64,000 nt of DNA from Selaginella tamariscina (taxonomy: Eukaryota > Streptophyta > Lycopodiopsida > Selaginellales > Selaginellaceae): positions 62,001 through 126,000 of the forward strand of contig PUQB01000074.1 in the NCBI GenBank assembly GCA_003024785.1, given 5' to 3'. Within the stretch, counting starts at the first letter, position 1. Each line of letters begins with the position of its first letter. A program made the position numbers and the translations under genes. This document shows positions 52,218 to 63,188 of this stretch, one piece after another. The notes under the pieces are model-generated. The model was not told where the DNA came from. It searched no databases and saw only the letters and a program-made list of their open reading frames with translations.

Positions 52218-52989
52218 ACACACACACATGCAGCATCAGTCAAATTTGCTAAATTTAGTTGTATGTTCCATGAGTATTATACTACATCCTGGACGTTAAA
52301 TCGATGTTATTCTTATTAAATATCATCATATGCACGTACACGCAAACACCTATCATGCCCTAATAAATTATACTTAGTTCCATTAACGAAAGCAATATAA
52401 ATACTTGTATAAAGTAAGATGATATGGAAGTTCATATATGTATATATAGAATATCAGATCTTACAAGGTGGAGGGCAACTTGTAAAGACATGTATACGAT
52501 GGACATAAAGATGAGCACACATGCTACCAGTATCTAATATATGATAGTTTATTTGTCATATTTTTATATATAATCATAAATGCTCCATTGTTTTGTATAT
52601 AAGCATTTAATTAACGTCATATGAACGCTCTTCCATGTAATATGAAACGCACCAAACGCATGAGACAAAGATTGTACGTTTGTAGTCTGTAGTTTTTTGG
52701 AAATGGACCAAGCACTAGTGCAATAATAGAGTGATCGAAAGGTCTGTCTTAAGCATTGGATCTTGTTTATAAATTTAACTTGAATAAATTGAAGTTCCTT
52801 TTTAAATCATTAAGAATATTTCATAGCATATTTTTTGTGCTTCAGAAATAGGCACATTTTATTTGCCTTTGTACGTGCTCCATGAGTATACTGCAACCTG
52901 TCATATAAATGCATTTAAAGTTGTATGTCGTTTTGCGATACTATCCATATAACATGCTTAAAGAAGTTGAAAAGCCACAGGTGACTTGT
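51301..52989. other. Microsatellite-rich spacer upstream of bHLH
   Basis: Contains TA/GA runs (51,376-51,435) and CT/CA runs (52,172-52,230). No coding features were recognised; the ORFs at 51,685-51,930 are repeat-derived. The last few hundred bases should include the bHLH promoter. Confidence 0.5.
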
Positions 52990-53946
52990 ATGTCTGGTCC
53001 TCCTGCAATATCTGAACAGAATTCTCGCTGTTACAATGTTTGATGTCGAAGACTTCGAAGAATGGTTAGCTACATTCCCTTCATCCCAGGCTAATAATCT
53101 TGCCCTGTCACAAATTCCCTCGTCGATCCCTGCTGCACATCCTCAACGAGGATGAGGTCACTGCACTACAGAGCTTTCAGAATACATGTCCTCCCGCTGC
53201 AGATCCACTGATGCCTTCTTCAAGAGGCAAAGGAAAGAGAACAACTGTAACAAAACCAAACGAGAACCAGCTACAGGCAGGTAGAGTATCTGATGCTCGC
53301 GAGATTCACATTCACTCTGAGAGGGAACGAAGAAGGACTATGAACTGTCTCTTCTCACAACTTGCGTCTCTCCTGCCAGAGTTAACTCCTAAGGTACATG
53401 ATACATTACTGCAGTATAGCGATCGTTATTCTTCTGTACAGGCCGATAAATGTGCCATAGTCACAGAGATTATTACTACATACAAGCGCTGGAACAGATA
53501 TAAAGGAGCTTTCAGAAGAAAGAAGAGGCGATGAACATGGGTAAGAAGAACACAGTAACACACACTAACACGGAGTCTGTTTTGCCATTGAATGAACAAG
53601 AAATAACCCCGAAAGATATCAATCTGCAGTCAAGCCAGATTCCAAACGTGGTTCTTAGCATATGCAAGACGGACGTTTTCATCACTATGTGCAGCCTTAG
53701 AAGTTTTGGACATGTCCTCTCCAGAGCTCTTGCCATTATGGAGCAGCACAAGTTGATGATTTCAGATGTAAACATATCCAGCAATGAGTCTATGGCTTTT
53801 TACTACTTCCACCTGAAGGTTTGCATATGTCATCGCGCGCGCGCGTGTGTGACTAGCTCTATTTATATTTTCAGGCACTGGATGAGAAGATGCTACTGCA
53901 CAAAGATGCTTTGCAAACTCAACTGCAGAAATTGACCAGCATATAA
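52990..53946 (+). CDS. bHLH transcription factor with C-terminal ACT-like region, copy 1
   Basis: A nuclear DNA-binding dimer. The basic helix-loop-helix reads REIHIHSERERRRTMN, LFSQLASLLPELTPK, then after a 48-bp intron (53,394-53,441) ADKCAIVTEII. The basic region has the H-E-R pattern expected for E-box binding. An ACT-like region follows (NVVLSICKTDVFITM, FGHVLSRALAIMEQHKLMISDV, FYYFHLK), and a last exon ends QKLTSI at 53,946. The N-terminus reads FDVEDFEEWLATFPSS; the start may be the ATG at 52,990 or at 53,036. Frame changes near 53,145 and in helix 2 (53,480-53,520) split it into ORFs at 53,100-53,534 and 53,531-53,935, so a real protein needs one- or two-base corrections. Confidence 0.8.
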
Positions 53947-55422
53947 TCTCTTTGATATATGCATGAAAGTATGCATCTCTCTCTCTCTCTCATATCTATC
54001 TATCTATAAAGCTAATATGCATGCACATGGTTCCCAGTTCAGAGGTATATATACATATTTGTGATTACTCTTCATATGAGTCACACATGTATACACCTCT
54101 GATGTCACATATACATACAGAGAAGTGATCACATATATACACATATTGGTGACATAGCGACTTCCTTTGTGTGTGTGTGCTTCAAAAAAAAATCATGGAT
54201 TCTGTATATTTAGTAATTCCCTTACTCCGAAAAACATAAGTGTTTAACTATTAAATGTGAGCATTTTCACTAATTTTTTTATTTTTAAAAAATAAATGAA
54301 GTGCTACATTAACTCAGATTATTCTGGAAGTGATCTTCAAATAATTTTCATGTATTTGCATGTGTCAAAATTAAATTAAAAGATTGTATATAAATAACAT
54401 ATGCTTAACTTGATTTTAAATTTAGCCAAGTGTTAAGGGTTAATGTGAAAAGAAATCACTATCAACCCTTAAATACTAAGTTAAGGGTGCCCTTAAAGAC
54501 AAAAGTCATTTTAAACTTATTTTGTAATAATTAAGTTTTGGTAATTTTATATATTCTTTTTTACATATGTATAATATCCTGGAAGAAAAAAAGTACTATA
54601 TTAAGTAATTTAATTTAATTATCATGTGATTTTACTAAATATGTTGAATTAACACACACACAAACATACACGTTAGATATGTGTATGCTTTATATAAACA
54701 TGTGGTCTGCATGCTGCATACATTTACGCACATAGGCAAATGTTCAAAAATTCTTACATATATGTAACTTCAGGTTTGAAATAAAGTATATACTAGATTT
54801 CATATATATTTATTATGTTGTGCCTGGCTAAATGTCAACCATGCTTTATTTAAATAATTATTTCAACTGAGAACATGGGTGTTATTATTAAATATCAGAA
54901 TAAGCTTTTCCCTACTGCAAATCCTTACTGAGAGTGTACATATGTAAAGACATATGAATAGTCATAAGATGAACAGAGCCGGATAGGTAGGAGTAAAGCT
55001 GTCACGCACCCACGTGGTCGCAACCAATGTTAACCTCGCGGTACCTTACCTATGGTACCACCCGCAGTATATATGATAGCTATTTTTCACATTTTATATG
55101 TATTTGTCTTAACAACAAGGTTATGCTTAGTTAATTACTAGAAGATCTCATTAACGTACTTGTTAACACACATGCTTGCTAACACACACGTATAACGTTT
55201 CTCATGTAATACCAAAAAAACAGGCCTGGTAATGAGCCAGCAGGTGCCCAGACATTTACTAGTTATATGTCACTGTATATATGTATACGGAATTTCCAGT
55301 TGATGGAGAACAATTGGTGTAGACTGTTGTCCTTATTTTAAATATATCTCTTCGTGGTTTCATTATTTAGGGAATACGCACGATAATGTCCATATAAGTT
55401 GCAGTAGTGAATACTTCTTAGA
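53947..55422. other. Spacer between the tandem bHLH copies
   Basis: AT-rich, with short CT and CA runs. A short G+C-richer patch near 54,990-55,070 (words GGTACCTTACC and TATGGTACCACCC) has no coding sense. Confidence 0.5.
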
Positions 55423-56010
55423 ATGATACCGGTGACTTCTGTGTCTGATCCTATAACAGAACAAATATCTGCTACTGTAACGTTTGAGATTGAAGAGCTG
55501 GAAGAATGGTCAGCTACATTTCTTGCTGTGTCACGAATTCCCACTTCGATAAACTTGTGCATAATCCCGATGAGCATGTACATTGAAGAGCATCTGAAAT
55601 GCTGCAGATCCGCCACTGCCTTCTTCACGAGGCAAAAGAATTAGAACAACTACATTCAAGAACCAGGCAGAGGCAGGTAAAGTGTCTGATGATGCTCGCA
55701 AGATTCACATTCTGTCTGAGAGGGAGAGAAGAAGCACTATGAACTCTTTTCAAAACTCGCATCTCTCCTGCCAGAGTCATCTGCTAAGATTCTCTCTCTA
55801 CAACACACGCACAGGCGCAAATCGGATATCCAAACACATGGGATTCATTAAGTGATCTCATTCTTCTGTGCAGAGTGATAAATGTACCATAGTCACAGAG
55901 ATTGTTAGCTACATACAAGCACTGGAAAAACGAATTAAAGGAGCTTTCAAAGAAGCGAGAAGAGGTGATGAAGAACACGGAAATACACATTAAAACACTG
56001 CAGACATACA
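55423..56010 (+). pseudogene. bHLH copy 2, truncated tandem duplicate
   Basis: Parallels the first copy from its leader onward (GTGACTTCTGTGTCTGATCC against GTGACTTGTATGTCTGGTCC). The codon matching copy 1's ATG at 53,036 is ACG here. It keeps FEIEELEEWSATF, the basic region RKIHILSERERRSTMN, a helix with one base lost (near 55,748), an intron about 55,787-55,872, and a better-preserved helix 2 than copy 1 (SDKCTIVTEIVSYIQALEKRIKEL). It ends without the ACT-like region. Comparing the two copies shows which indels are recent. Confidence 0.8.
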
Positions 56011-58597
56011 CACATATCTCTTATGCATCCATAATATATGTATTATGGAGGTGATATAGATGGGTTCTCACACTGCAGACGCACACTTATGAGTTCTTCA
56101 GCCAAACAGAAAGTCATGGCTTCAGTGTGTGTGTGGCTGTGTGTTAGATGTGTTAAAAAGCATTTTATGTGGCATTTTTAAATGAGATGTGAATGTGAAA
56201 AATAAATAATAAACACACTGATTTCGTGATCAAAAGTTTTATTGCAAAGTTCTTTGTTGTAACCGCGATAATAAAATCAATCAAATCAAAAGATTTATTT
56301 CCTTGTTCATCAGCATTTCTTGTTCTACTGGTGCTCAATAACAAGGTCTTTGTTCTCGTATGAAAATGAAATGTATAGATCAATTCAAGAGAAACATTTG
56401 CGATGTAGCCTGGATGTATATGTTTGGAAATTCACGGTATTCATTGTTGTCCTAGAGTATTTCAATGTTAATTAAATGATATATTCTCATGTACTAATCA
56501 AATATTCTTAAATATATTGATAGTTTTTAACCATATGCCACATAAAAAATTTAGAAAAAAATATTTAAAACAGTGGTACATTGCAATACTTCCAATATCA
56601 ATTTTAAAGTCCATTTTGAGTGCATTAATTATATTTATTACGAATTTTTAATTTATGTAACCTCCAACTTATATCATTCCCAACTGTTCTCTGGTTCTCA
56701 GACTAAATAAGTAAATTAATAAATTAATTTTAAAAATTAAAAAATGTTTAATGTAAGGCAGTAATAGTAATAAATAATTTATAACTTGTACGTTAAGATA
56801 AGATAAGATAAAATAAGAATTATTTTTTTAACGTTTTCATTTTTATTAACATTAATGATAGTGTGAAAAATAAACTGGAAAGTGAATTCTTTCTACATTT
56901 TATCCCACATTATATAATGCTCAAGTATTTTTAAATATGTAAATATCCTAGCATAGAAAACATATACAAGCAATACACACACACACACACACACACACAC
57001 ACCACAACATATATATATATATATATATTCAATGAAATACATATACAAATCTTTATATCTATCAGAGTATGATATAGAATAATTATAAATGAACAGTTTT
57101 TATTAATAATCTAGATAACGTCGGATGATAGAATCATTAATTCTTATTTAATGTTTTTCATTGTGTATAAACATATAAAACATTAATAACTAATAATGAT
57201 ACCAGATAGATAAATAGGTATACTACTTCCACACATAACAATACGCAGGCATTTATTATTTGCATGCAGTACCAGGTTTAAAACAGTAGGAAGTGCCGGC
57301 TAATAAAAAGTTAATTTGGAAAATTTCAGTTTATTTAATATTACTTGAAATTTACTAATCAAATAAGAGAATATACTTTGAATATATCAACAATTCAATA
57401 CTGATTCCTCAACTTCCAGGTATAATTAAAAATTACTTATAATATATATTATTTATTGTACATTATATATTTTATAACGAAAAAATTATTATTGAACAAA
57501 TTGTTACTGACTTAAACAAGTATGAATTTTAAAGGTAAGATCAAAGTTTCAATATTCATAATTTGAAGATTGGCATAATTAATATTCAAAATAAATGTGT
57601 TGTAAGATTTATAAGTTACAAAGTAAATAAATAAATTTATTAAAGAATGAGTTATTAATATAAAAATAAATGTTATTAATGAATGTTTTCAAACATATAC
57701 TTACAAGTGATATTAAATGATTGGTATTTTTTTAAAAAGAATTTCCAATGTATATAGTGATATCTAAATTGTTTAGTGTGCTTATTTTATAAGAAAAAAA
57801 AAGGGAGTGATAATGTGTAAACACAAATCCATTGTAAAGTTTAAATAGAAAAAATGTATATATGCTTAAGATGTATAACAATGCTAAACATGTAATTTCT
57901 TATCTTTATATAACACTTTTAAAAAAAATGAACTTAAAATAAGATTAACAAAAGTTATAATGGGGTTTTATTGAGTTGTCATTTTTCTTATCCAATACAT
58001 AAGTCATCACAGTACATGTACATAGGTACACAAGTATCTTAGAGAGTGTTTAAGTTGAGTTTAAATTGTTTTTAATCAAAATAGTTAATGAATTTACAAC
58101 CATCAATGTTACAAAAATTATAATTATTTTTGTAAGATATTTGAATGAGAATAATATATAAAAATTATGATTATTTTTGTGAAATTTGAATAAGAATGAT
58201 GTAGTAAATGTATTTGGTAGCATTGTAAAGGTTGATATTACATATGCCTTTAATATTATAAATGTTATTTTAACATGGATTGATAAATCTAACTTAAATG
58301 TAAATTGCTGGATGGCATTTGGATTTGATGGTGTTTATTTTTATAAAACTATGTGAATGATGTTGTTACAAGGTTACACTTGTTTAATTTATTCATGACT
58401 AGTCTTTATTGTATAGCACACCATTATATTCAAGATGCATATAAGAGTGACAATTGTAAAGTTATTTTGAAGAAGTGAATAATATAGTTAATAAAGTTTT
58501 AAATTTTTCTATTAAAGTGTAAATAAACAAGATGTTTAAAGTACGAAGAAGTATGAGTGAAAGGAATATTAATAATAAGTTAACGCAATGTAATTGG
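56011..58597. other. AT-rich intergenic DNA
   Basis: No gene recognised. It contains a CA then TA microsatellite at 56,976-57,028 and many A/T runs. The composition changes sharply near 58,600 where the next cassette begins. Confidence 0.5.
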
Positions 58598-58800
58598 AGT
58601 GCCGCCATTTTGGAGGCTTAGGGCTAGGAGGCCTGGGCTTGAATATTCTAGAATATTTTAGATATTCTTTTGGTCGGCAGTATTGGCCTCAGTCGGCAAA
58701 AAAGAATTCTAGTAAAACTTTTGTATTTCTATCTTATTCTTTTTTATATTAGCTTAATTTATTACTCAATATACATCATAGCTAAAGTTTCTTCTTCATC

Positions 58801-60164
58801 TTAAGTAAAAGCTGCAGTTCTCGAACCACTAGCTAGGCTAGGACGTGGAGGTGTTTGAGTAGGTAATTCCTCGGATCTAATGTTCTCTGCGAGCTTGTTG
58901 TTTGCCAACCTAGAGAGTTCGAAACTCTTCTCGGTTCCTATAAATATTCCTTCCGAGCTCGACGGCAGCTAACAATGATGATCCGGTTCCGGAACCAATA
59001 TCCCAGACTAGGTCGCCAGGTCTACTGAGACGCTCGATCAAAAGCTGCATGAGTCGAACACTCTTCGGTTGAATCATCATCCTGCACAAACTTCCATTAG
59101 GATAAACAAAGCAAAGTACTTCCTTACCAAGCCTCCTGAAAACGGCGGTGTCGACGAGGATCGTGTTCGTCAACGCCAGAGGGTTTGGCCTCTTCGACTT
59201 CTTCTCAGAGCTTTGCAGCACCAAGAGAACTAACAAGTTATCCTGCCACATAGACCAAGTTAAACTTGAACTTGAATAGCTAGCTTACCTTAATTTTGTC
59301 ACGGTATCCCCAGCCTCGTGCACGGTAGACGCTGTAAGTCCCTGCAACCTCCAAGTTGATTACTGCAGCCGCCTGAATCACCCCGAACAGAAGGAGAACT
59401 CGCGAAGACGACCATGAAACCACTCGCTGCCAAGTGCATTCCACTGAACTGCAAGGCCTCCTCAAACTTCACCGGATCTAGCTGCACAATGTCCTTGTTG
59501 ATGCTAGCACCTCCATATACAAGCTCATTGGGCAAGTCGAGGATGATGAGGTTGAAGCCGTATTCACCTACCACTTCCTGGAACACCGTTTGTGACTCAG
59601 CCGTATGTAGTCTGTCAACCTGTTGTCGGAGCTTGGTGTACACCTCTGTCTGGGAAGCACCCGGCTCGAAGAAAGACCTGCTCATCTCCTCCATATCGCA
59701 CACAGCCAGGTCGTAGGATCCACGGGATGCAGCCAGGGTCGGGATGAAGGTCATCAGGTCGTCCTTGATGTCCAAACCAGCTACAAGTGGCTGCACCTCA
59801 TTGATTGTAAAGTCGATTGCCGGCGGAGGTGCTGTAGAAGAGCTTGGTCCCGCTCCCGATCCCTTTGCAGGTGTAGTTGTCTTCCGCACCGTCTTCTTCA
59901 TCTTGCTCTTCTTGATAGCCTCTACTTCGTCGGCTCCCAAACAATCGCTGGTAGATCATTGCCATGCACGTCGAATAGTGAGCTCTCCCAAGCTGGTGGC
60001 TGTTGCGACGGACAGTCGAGCCAGAATGGAACATGCTCCCGTTCGAACGGTGTTAGAGCTCCTCTGCTCTTCGACCACATGTGAGGCTCGCTTGTATGAT
60101 CTGTCCACAGCTTCATCGTCTGAGACGGTGCCATTTTCTTCGCCAGTATGAACCTGTAACACAA
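58801..60164 (-). pseudogene. Amino-type (N4/N6) DNA methyltransferase domain region
   Basis: C-terminal part of the cassette gene. A Lys-rich linker (KKSKMKKTVRKTT, GPSSSTAPPP; about 59,820-59,940) is followed by a Rossmann-type half: SYDLAVCDMEEM, then FNLIILDLPNELVYGG (about 59,515-59,560), where DLPN stands in the place of catalytic motif IV (D/N-P-P-Y/W), then ASGFMVVFASS. After an intron (about 59,235-59,286) come LMQLLIERLSRPGDLVWDIGSGTGSSLLAA (positions 58,960-59,050), the S-adenosylmethionine motif I with its lead-in, and in a shifted frame GIFIGTEKSFELSRL, ending at TAA 58,801. Motif IV before motif I is the beta-class order of bacterial and phage enzymes. Frameshifts occur near 58,945, 59,390 and 59,940. 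Substrate and activity are unknown; the variant motif IV may mean reduced or no catalysis. Confidence 0.6.
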
Positions 60165-61075
60165 AGTCAGACAGTAGCAATGCTGGAATGAAAGCTTACC
60201 TCCATATCATCCGACAGACTCCTCACGCTCCAGAAACTCATTCGGCTCCATCGAATAAGTGAACCGTATGCAGTCATGGAAGGGCTGAAAGACCAGGCAC
60301 TTGCTCCGAGTTCGCATCTCGTCAAACCAGCTCATGAAGTCGATATCCGTTCCAACTTCTTCACCATCCTCTCGCAACCCCTTAAGGATCTGAATGGCTT
60401 CCTCACAGCCTTCCAATATAAGTCCAAGGTGAACCACTTGATCCACTCTTTGTCCTGCATGCCTGGTAGCCCAAGTGTCTGTTGTTCTGCCTTGGATTCG
60501 AGACGAGTGAGCTTGTTCAAGTATCGGAGTCGCAGCATGTTTGAAATCTTCGCCTTTGACATCGTACAGCTTCTCAATGCCCATCCAGCGACACTGCTTA
60601 TGAGAGATGTTCGTCACCTTCTGGAACCACTCCTCCCCCAAGTCTGGGTCTATGATGGAGAGGAACTTGTGCATACGCTTGTCATGCTTCTTGTACACTA
60701 GCTGCTTCAGGTTAGCTCAAGCTGTGGATTGCCCTTAGCACTGGTGACTGCTCTGTCGAGATCATCGTCGATCTCGTTCTGCACATAGAATAAGTTAAAA
60801 ACTTCTTTCCTATCAATCAAATCGGAGGTTACCTTGAAAAGGATCTTTGCGCAGATCAGGTTTGGAAGAGGATGCCAAGCCGTCTTTCCTGTTGAACTCT
60901 CCTTCCACTTCCGCACCTCAAGACGATCAACCTCCGTGAGTGACTCGAGGATTTTCTGAGTTCCTTCGGTACTAGTGCAGACCGCCTTTACAGCGAGGAG
61001 AATATGTGGTAGCGTTGTTTCCACAGATGTTGCTGAAGATCTGTTCAATGAAACTGTAAGTCTAGACCTTAACAA
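60165..61075 (-). pseudogene. Middle region of the cassette gene, unknown fold
   Basis: Several exons in a run (60,207-60,698 and 60,707-61,075, with short introns such as about 60,155-60,200) link the ParB-like part to the methyltransferase part. Text includes ILLAVKAVCTSTEGTQ, EVRKWKESSTGKTAWHP, FLSIIDPDLGEEWFQKV and IDFMSWFDEMRTRSKCLVFQPFHDC. It is rich in charged and aromatic residues, compatible with a folded domain, but I do not recognise it. Splice sites (GTAAGC, TTACAG) look eukaryotic, so this is not bacterial contamination. Confidence 0.5.
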
Positions 61076-61084
61076 AAGAAAAGA

Positions 61085-61983
61085 AAATACTCACATGTTT
61101 ATCGATTGGAACATCGAAACCAGTTGAAGATTGTCGAGGTTCTCCGTGGAGATGAAACTCGATCGAACGTGAATAGCCCATCGCTGGTTGTCCTCTGCAT
61201 CCTCCCGGTAGAGCTTCTGCAAAGCCTGTAGCCTATGGTTCCCGTCAGCAGCTGAACTTCCGGTTTGAGAGCCTTGAAGCCCACTGTTTGTACTCCTTGA
61301 GTAAGAGCTTGCTCGAAAGACCGGTGCTGCTCGTACTGAACCGTGTCCTTCGACAGCTCCGATAGCTCCTCAGCAGTGAGTCGATCTCCGATGGACAGAA
61401 TGAACAAGGCCGTGTTGCGTAGATAACCAGCCTTCTTCAACGATGACACCAGCTGTCCAAGTCCCCTGGGTTCACTCGTCGAACCACCTCGTTCGAATGC
61501 ATTCTACAGATGGGCACATCAGGAGGATCACCAAGTCCCTTGACAGTAATTTTGTCGAGCAGGTTCGCTGAGCTCTCCAAATGCAGGCTAGCCGGTATGC
61601 TGTATAACTCCTTCGGCTCCTTATCGCTCTTCGCCTTCTTGCCTTTTGGATCAGCTTTCCCGCGGCTCTCTTTTTGCTGACTGCCTCCTCCAAGTCGTCC
61701 TCGCTAGCTTCAACTGCCTCTGTCATCTGCACTTGCTCGTTCAGGACTGCAACCTCAGCGGATGAAGGAGGCAACTGCGACGAGCTCTCCGGGAAATCTG
61801 TGATGGTTGATGGAGGCTGCTCCTGCTCAACTGGTACTACTTCAGACTGAGTCACTGGAGGATCCTCCTTTGCTACATTAGATGGTTCTCCTCTCTTTCC
61901 TCGCTTGTGCTTCGATATCCTCTTCTCTTCCCGTGGCTCTTCATCAGGCGCAGTCTCTAGTAGACGTTTTGAAGCTCTCACCA
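61085..61983 (-). pseudogene. ParB/sulfiredoxin-like domain with acidic-basic N-terminal tail
   Basis: Start at 61,983 (MVRASKRLLETAPDEEPREE). The first 120 or so residues are low-complexity, with a basic patch (SKHKRGKRG) and acidic stretches, suggesting a nuclear, DNA-associated protein. A one-base shift near 61,650 leads into KELYSIPASLHLES, then VPICRMHSNEVVRRVNPGDL, LVSSLKKAGYLRNTALFIL, and after VQLLTG a frame shift near 61,237 into HRLQALQKLYREDAED, then TENLDNLQLVSMFQSIN. This layout (entry strand, L..L..S....G......, G-x-H-R-L-x-A, then an N-rich helix) matches ParB/Srx domains (compare G-H-R-R-L-x-A). In ParB this domain binds CTP; in other members it is nuclease-like. The residue assignment is by eye. 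Confidence 0.5.
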
Positions 61984-62088
61984 TTTTGTAAACTCTGGAA
62001 AGCAAACACACAAGTCAATTGATTAGGAGACAAAATAAAATAAAAATCAAAGATGACTAACCTTGTGGCTGCCGACTCAAGCTAGATG

Positions 62089-62820
62089 GTGCCGACCCTC
62101 TCAGTCGGCACAGAGATGTAGAAGAAATCCTGCCGACTGAGATAGTTGGTGCCGACCCTCTCAGACGGCACTGAAGAGATAATGGTGCCGACTGAGCTAG
62201 GATGGTGCCGTCCCTCTCAGACGGCACAAATGGGAAGACCCATTAACTCTGAAAAAAGAAATACTTGAGCCGCAAAGCAAAAAATAAACAAATTCAAAAT
62301 ACCTTGTGGTTGCCGACTGAACCAGGATGGTGCCGTCACTCTCAGTCGGCACAAATGGGAAGACCCTTTATCTCTGGGATTCCGACACAAATGGGAACAC
62401 ATTAACTCTGAAAAAAAAAACATTGTGATAGGATACTTGAGCCGCAAAGAAAAAATAAACAAATCGAAAATACCTTGTGGCTGCCGACTGAACCAGGATG
62501 GTGCCGTCACTCTCAGTCGGCACAAATGGGAAGACCCTTTATCTCTGGGATTCGACACAAATGGGAAGACACATTAACTCTGAAAAAAAAAACATTGTGA
62601 TACGGATACTTGAGCCGCAAAGAAAAAAATAAACAAATTGAAAATACCTTGTGGCTGCCGACTGAACCAGGATGGTGCCGTCGCTCTCAGTCGGCACAAA
62701 TGGGAAGACCCTTTATCTCTGAAAAATAAATTATTTGAGCCGCAAATCATAAAATAAAGAAATTGCACATACCTTGTGGCCCCGACTGAGCAGGATGGTG
62801 CCGACAATCTAAATCGGCAC
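62089..62820. repeat. Array of seven 23-bp palindromes upstream of the cassette gene
   Basis: Each unit is an 8-base arm, a 7-base spacer (usually CCTCTCA or ACTCTCA) and the complementary arm. Positions: 62,089-62,111 (GTGCCGAC/GTCGGCAC, perfect), 62,149-62,171 (GTGCCGAC/GACGGCAC), 62,205-62,227 (GTGCCGTC/GACGGCAC, perfect again by paired change), 62,330-62,352, 62,501-62,523, 62,675-62,697 (all GTGCCGTC/GTCGGCAC) and 62,798-62,820 (GTGCCGAC/ATCGGCAC). From 62,290 on they lie in larger tandem units of about 120-175 bp that also contain CTTGTGG, TGCCGACTGA and AATGGGAAGACC. They may be protein-binding sites or form hairpins. The overlapping minus-strand ORFs (62,217-62,807) are repeat translations. 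Confidence 0.9.
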
Positions 62821-62830
62821 AGAAATCTCG

Positions 62831-63188
62831 ATTGATTTACTTGGGCGCACGAATCGACTCGAAATGGATGGCGCCGCTCCTCTCAAGCCCCTTGGAGGAG
62901 ATTTCAGAACTCAGATCTGAGATTGAAAAAACCCTAGCCGCAAGTCCTATCTACCAAAAAACCCTAAACAGTGAACCCTACGGAATAAATGTGACATTAA
63001 TATTTAGGGTTAATATTAAAATATGTGAATAATTGGTAAAGGTGAAGATATTTCAAATCATAAAAGGTAGTAATTAAATTAAATCGGTGATACTAGAGGA
63101 CAGCATTAAGAACACTGTGAGCTGGGCAGCGTAGAATTAATTATATACAAAAGTGTATTCACTTTATTATCAACGATTATAATTTTTT
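62831..63188. other. Right flank of the cassette
   Basis: A G+C-balanced patch (62,860-62,960) with a short frame MDGAAPLKPLGGDF, then several AACCCTA-like words (62,928-63,010), then AT-rich DNA. The minus-strand promoter of the cassette gene may lie here or in the palindrome array. No gene called. Confidence 0.4.

Larger units (their letters stand above)
58598..62830 (-). mobile_element. Candidate ParB-methyltransferase cassette (putative mobile unit)
   Basis: A block clearly richer in G and C than both flanks. It contains one intron-bearing minus-strand gene (58,801-61,983), an upstream palindrome array (62,089-62,820) and, beyond the 3' end, two TCGGCA words (GGTCGGCAG at about 58,673 and AGTCGGCAA at about 58,693). 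The shared TCGGCA/TGCCGA word at both ends and the composition break suggest a discrete inserted unit. I could not find terminal inverted repeats or target duplications, nor a transposase or integrase inside, so mobility is inference. Limits are approximate. Confidence 0.45.

Noticed and set aside
58801-61983. Bacterial or phage contamination as the source of the ParB-methyltransferase gene
   Set aside because: Reading frames are separated by short introns with plant-like GT-AG sites, and the block lies between plant-type AT-rich flanks within one contig.
62217-62807. Minus-strand ORFs with repeated HLCRLR and WFSRQPQG text
   Set aside because: Repeat translations of the palindrome-containing tandem array; no independent family character.
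62089-62820. CRISPR-like array
   Set aside because: Spacing is irregular (56-174 bp), the intervening DNA is itself repeated, and this is a eukaryotic nuclear region; not a CRISPR array.
62928-63010. Telomere-like AACCCTA words
   Set aside because: Only isolated, irregular copies. Short AAACCCTAA words are common in plant promoters and leaders; not an interstitial telomere.
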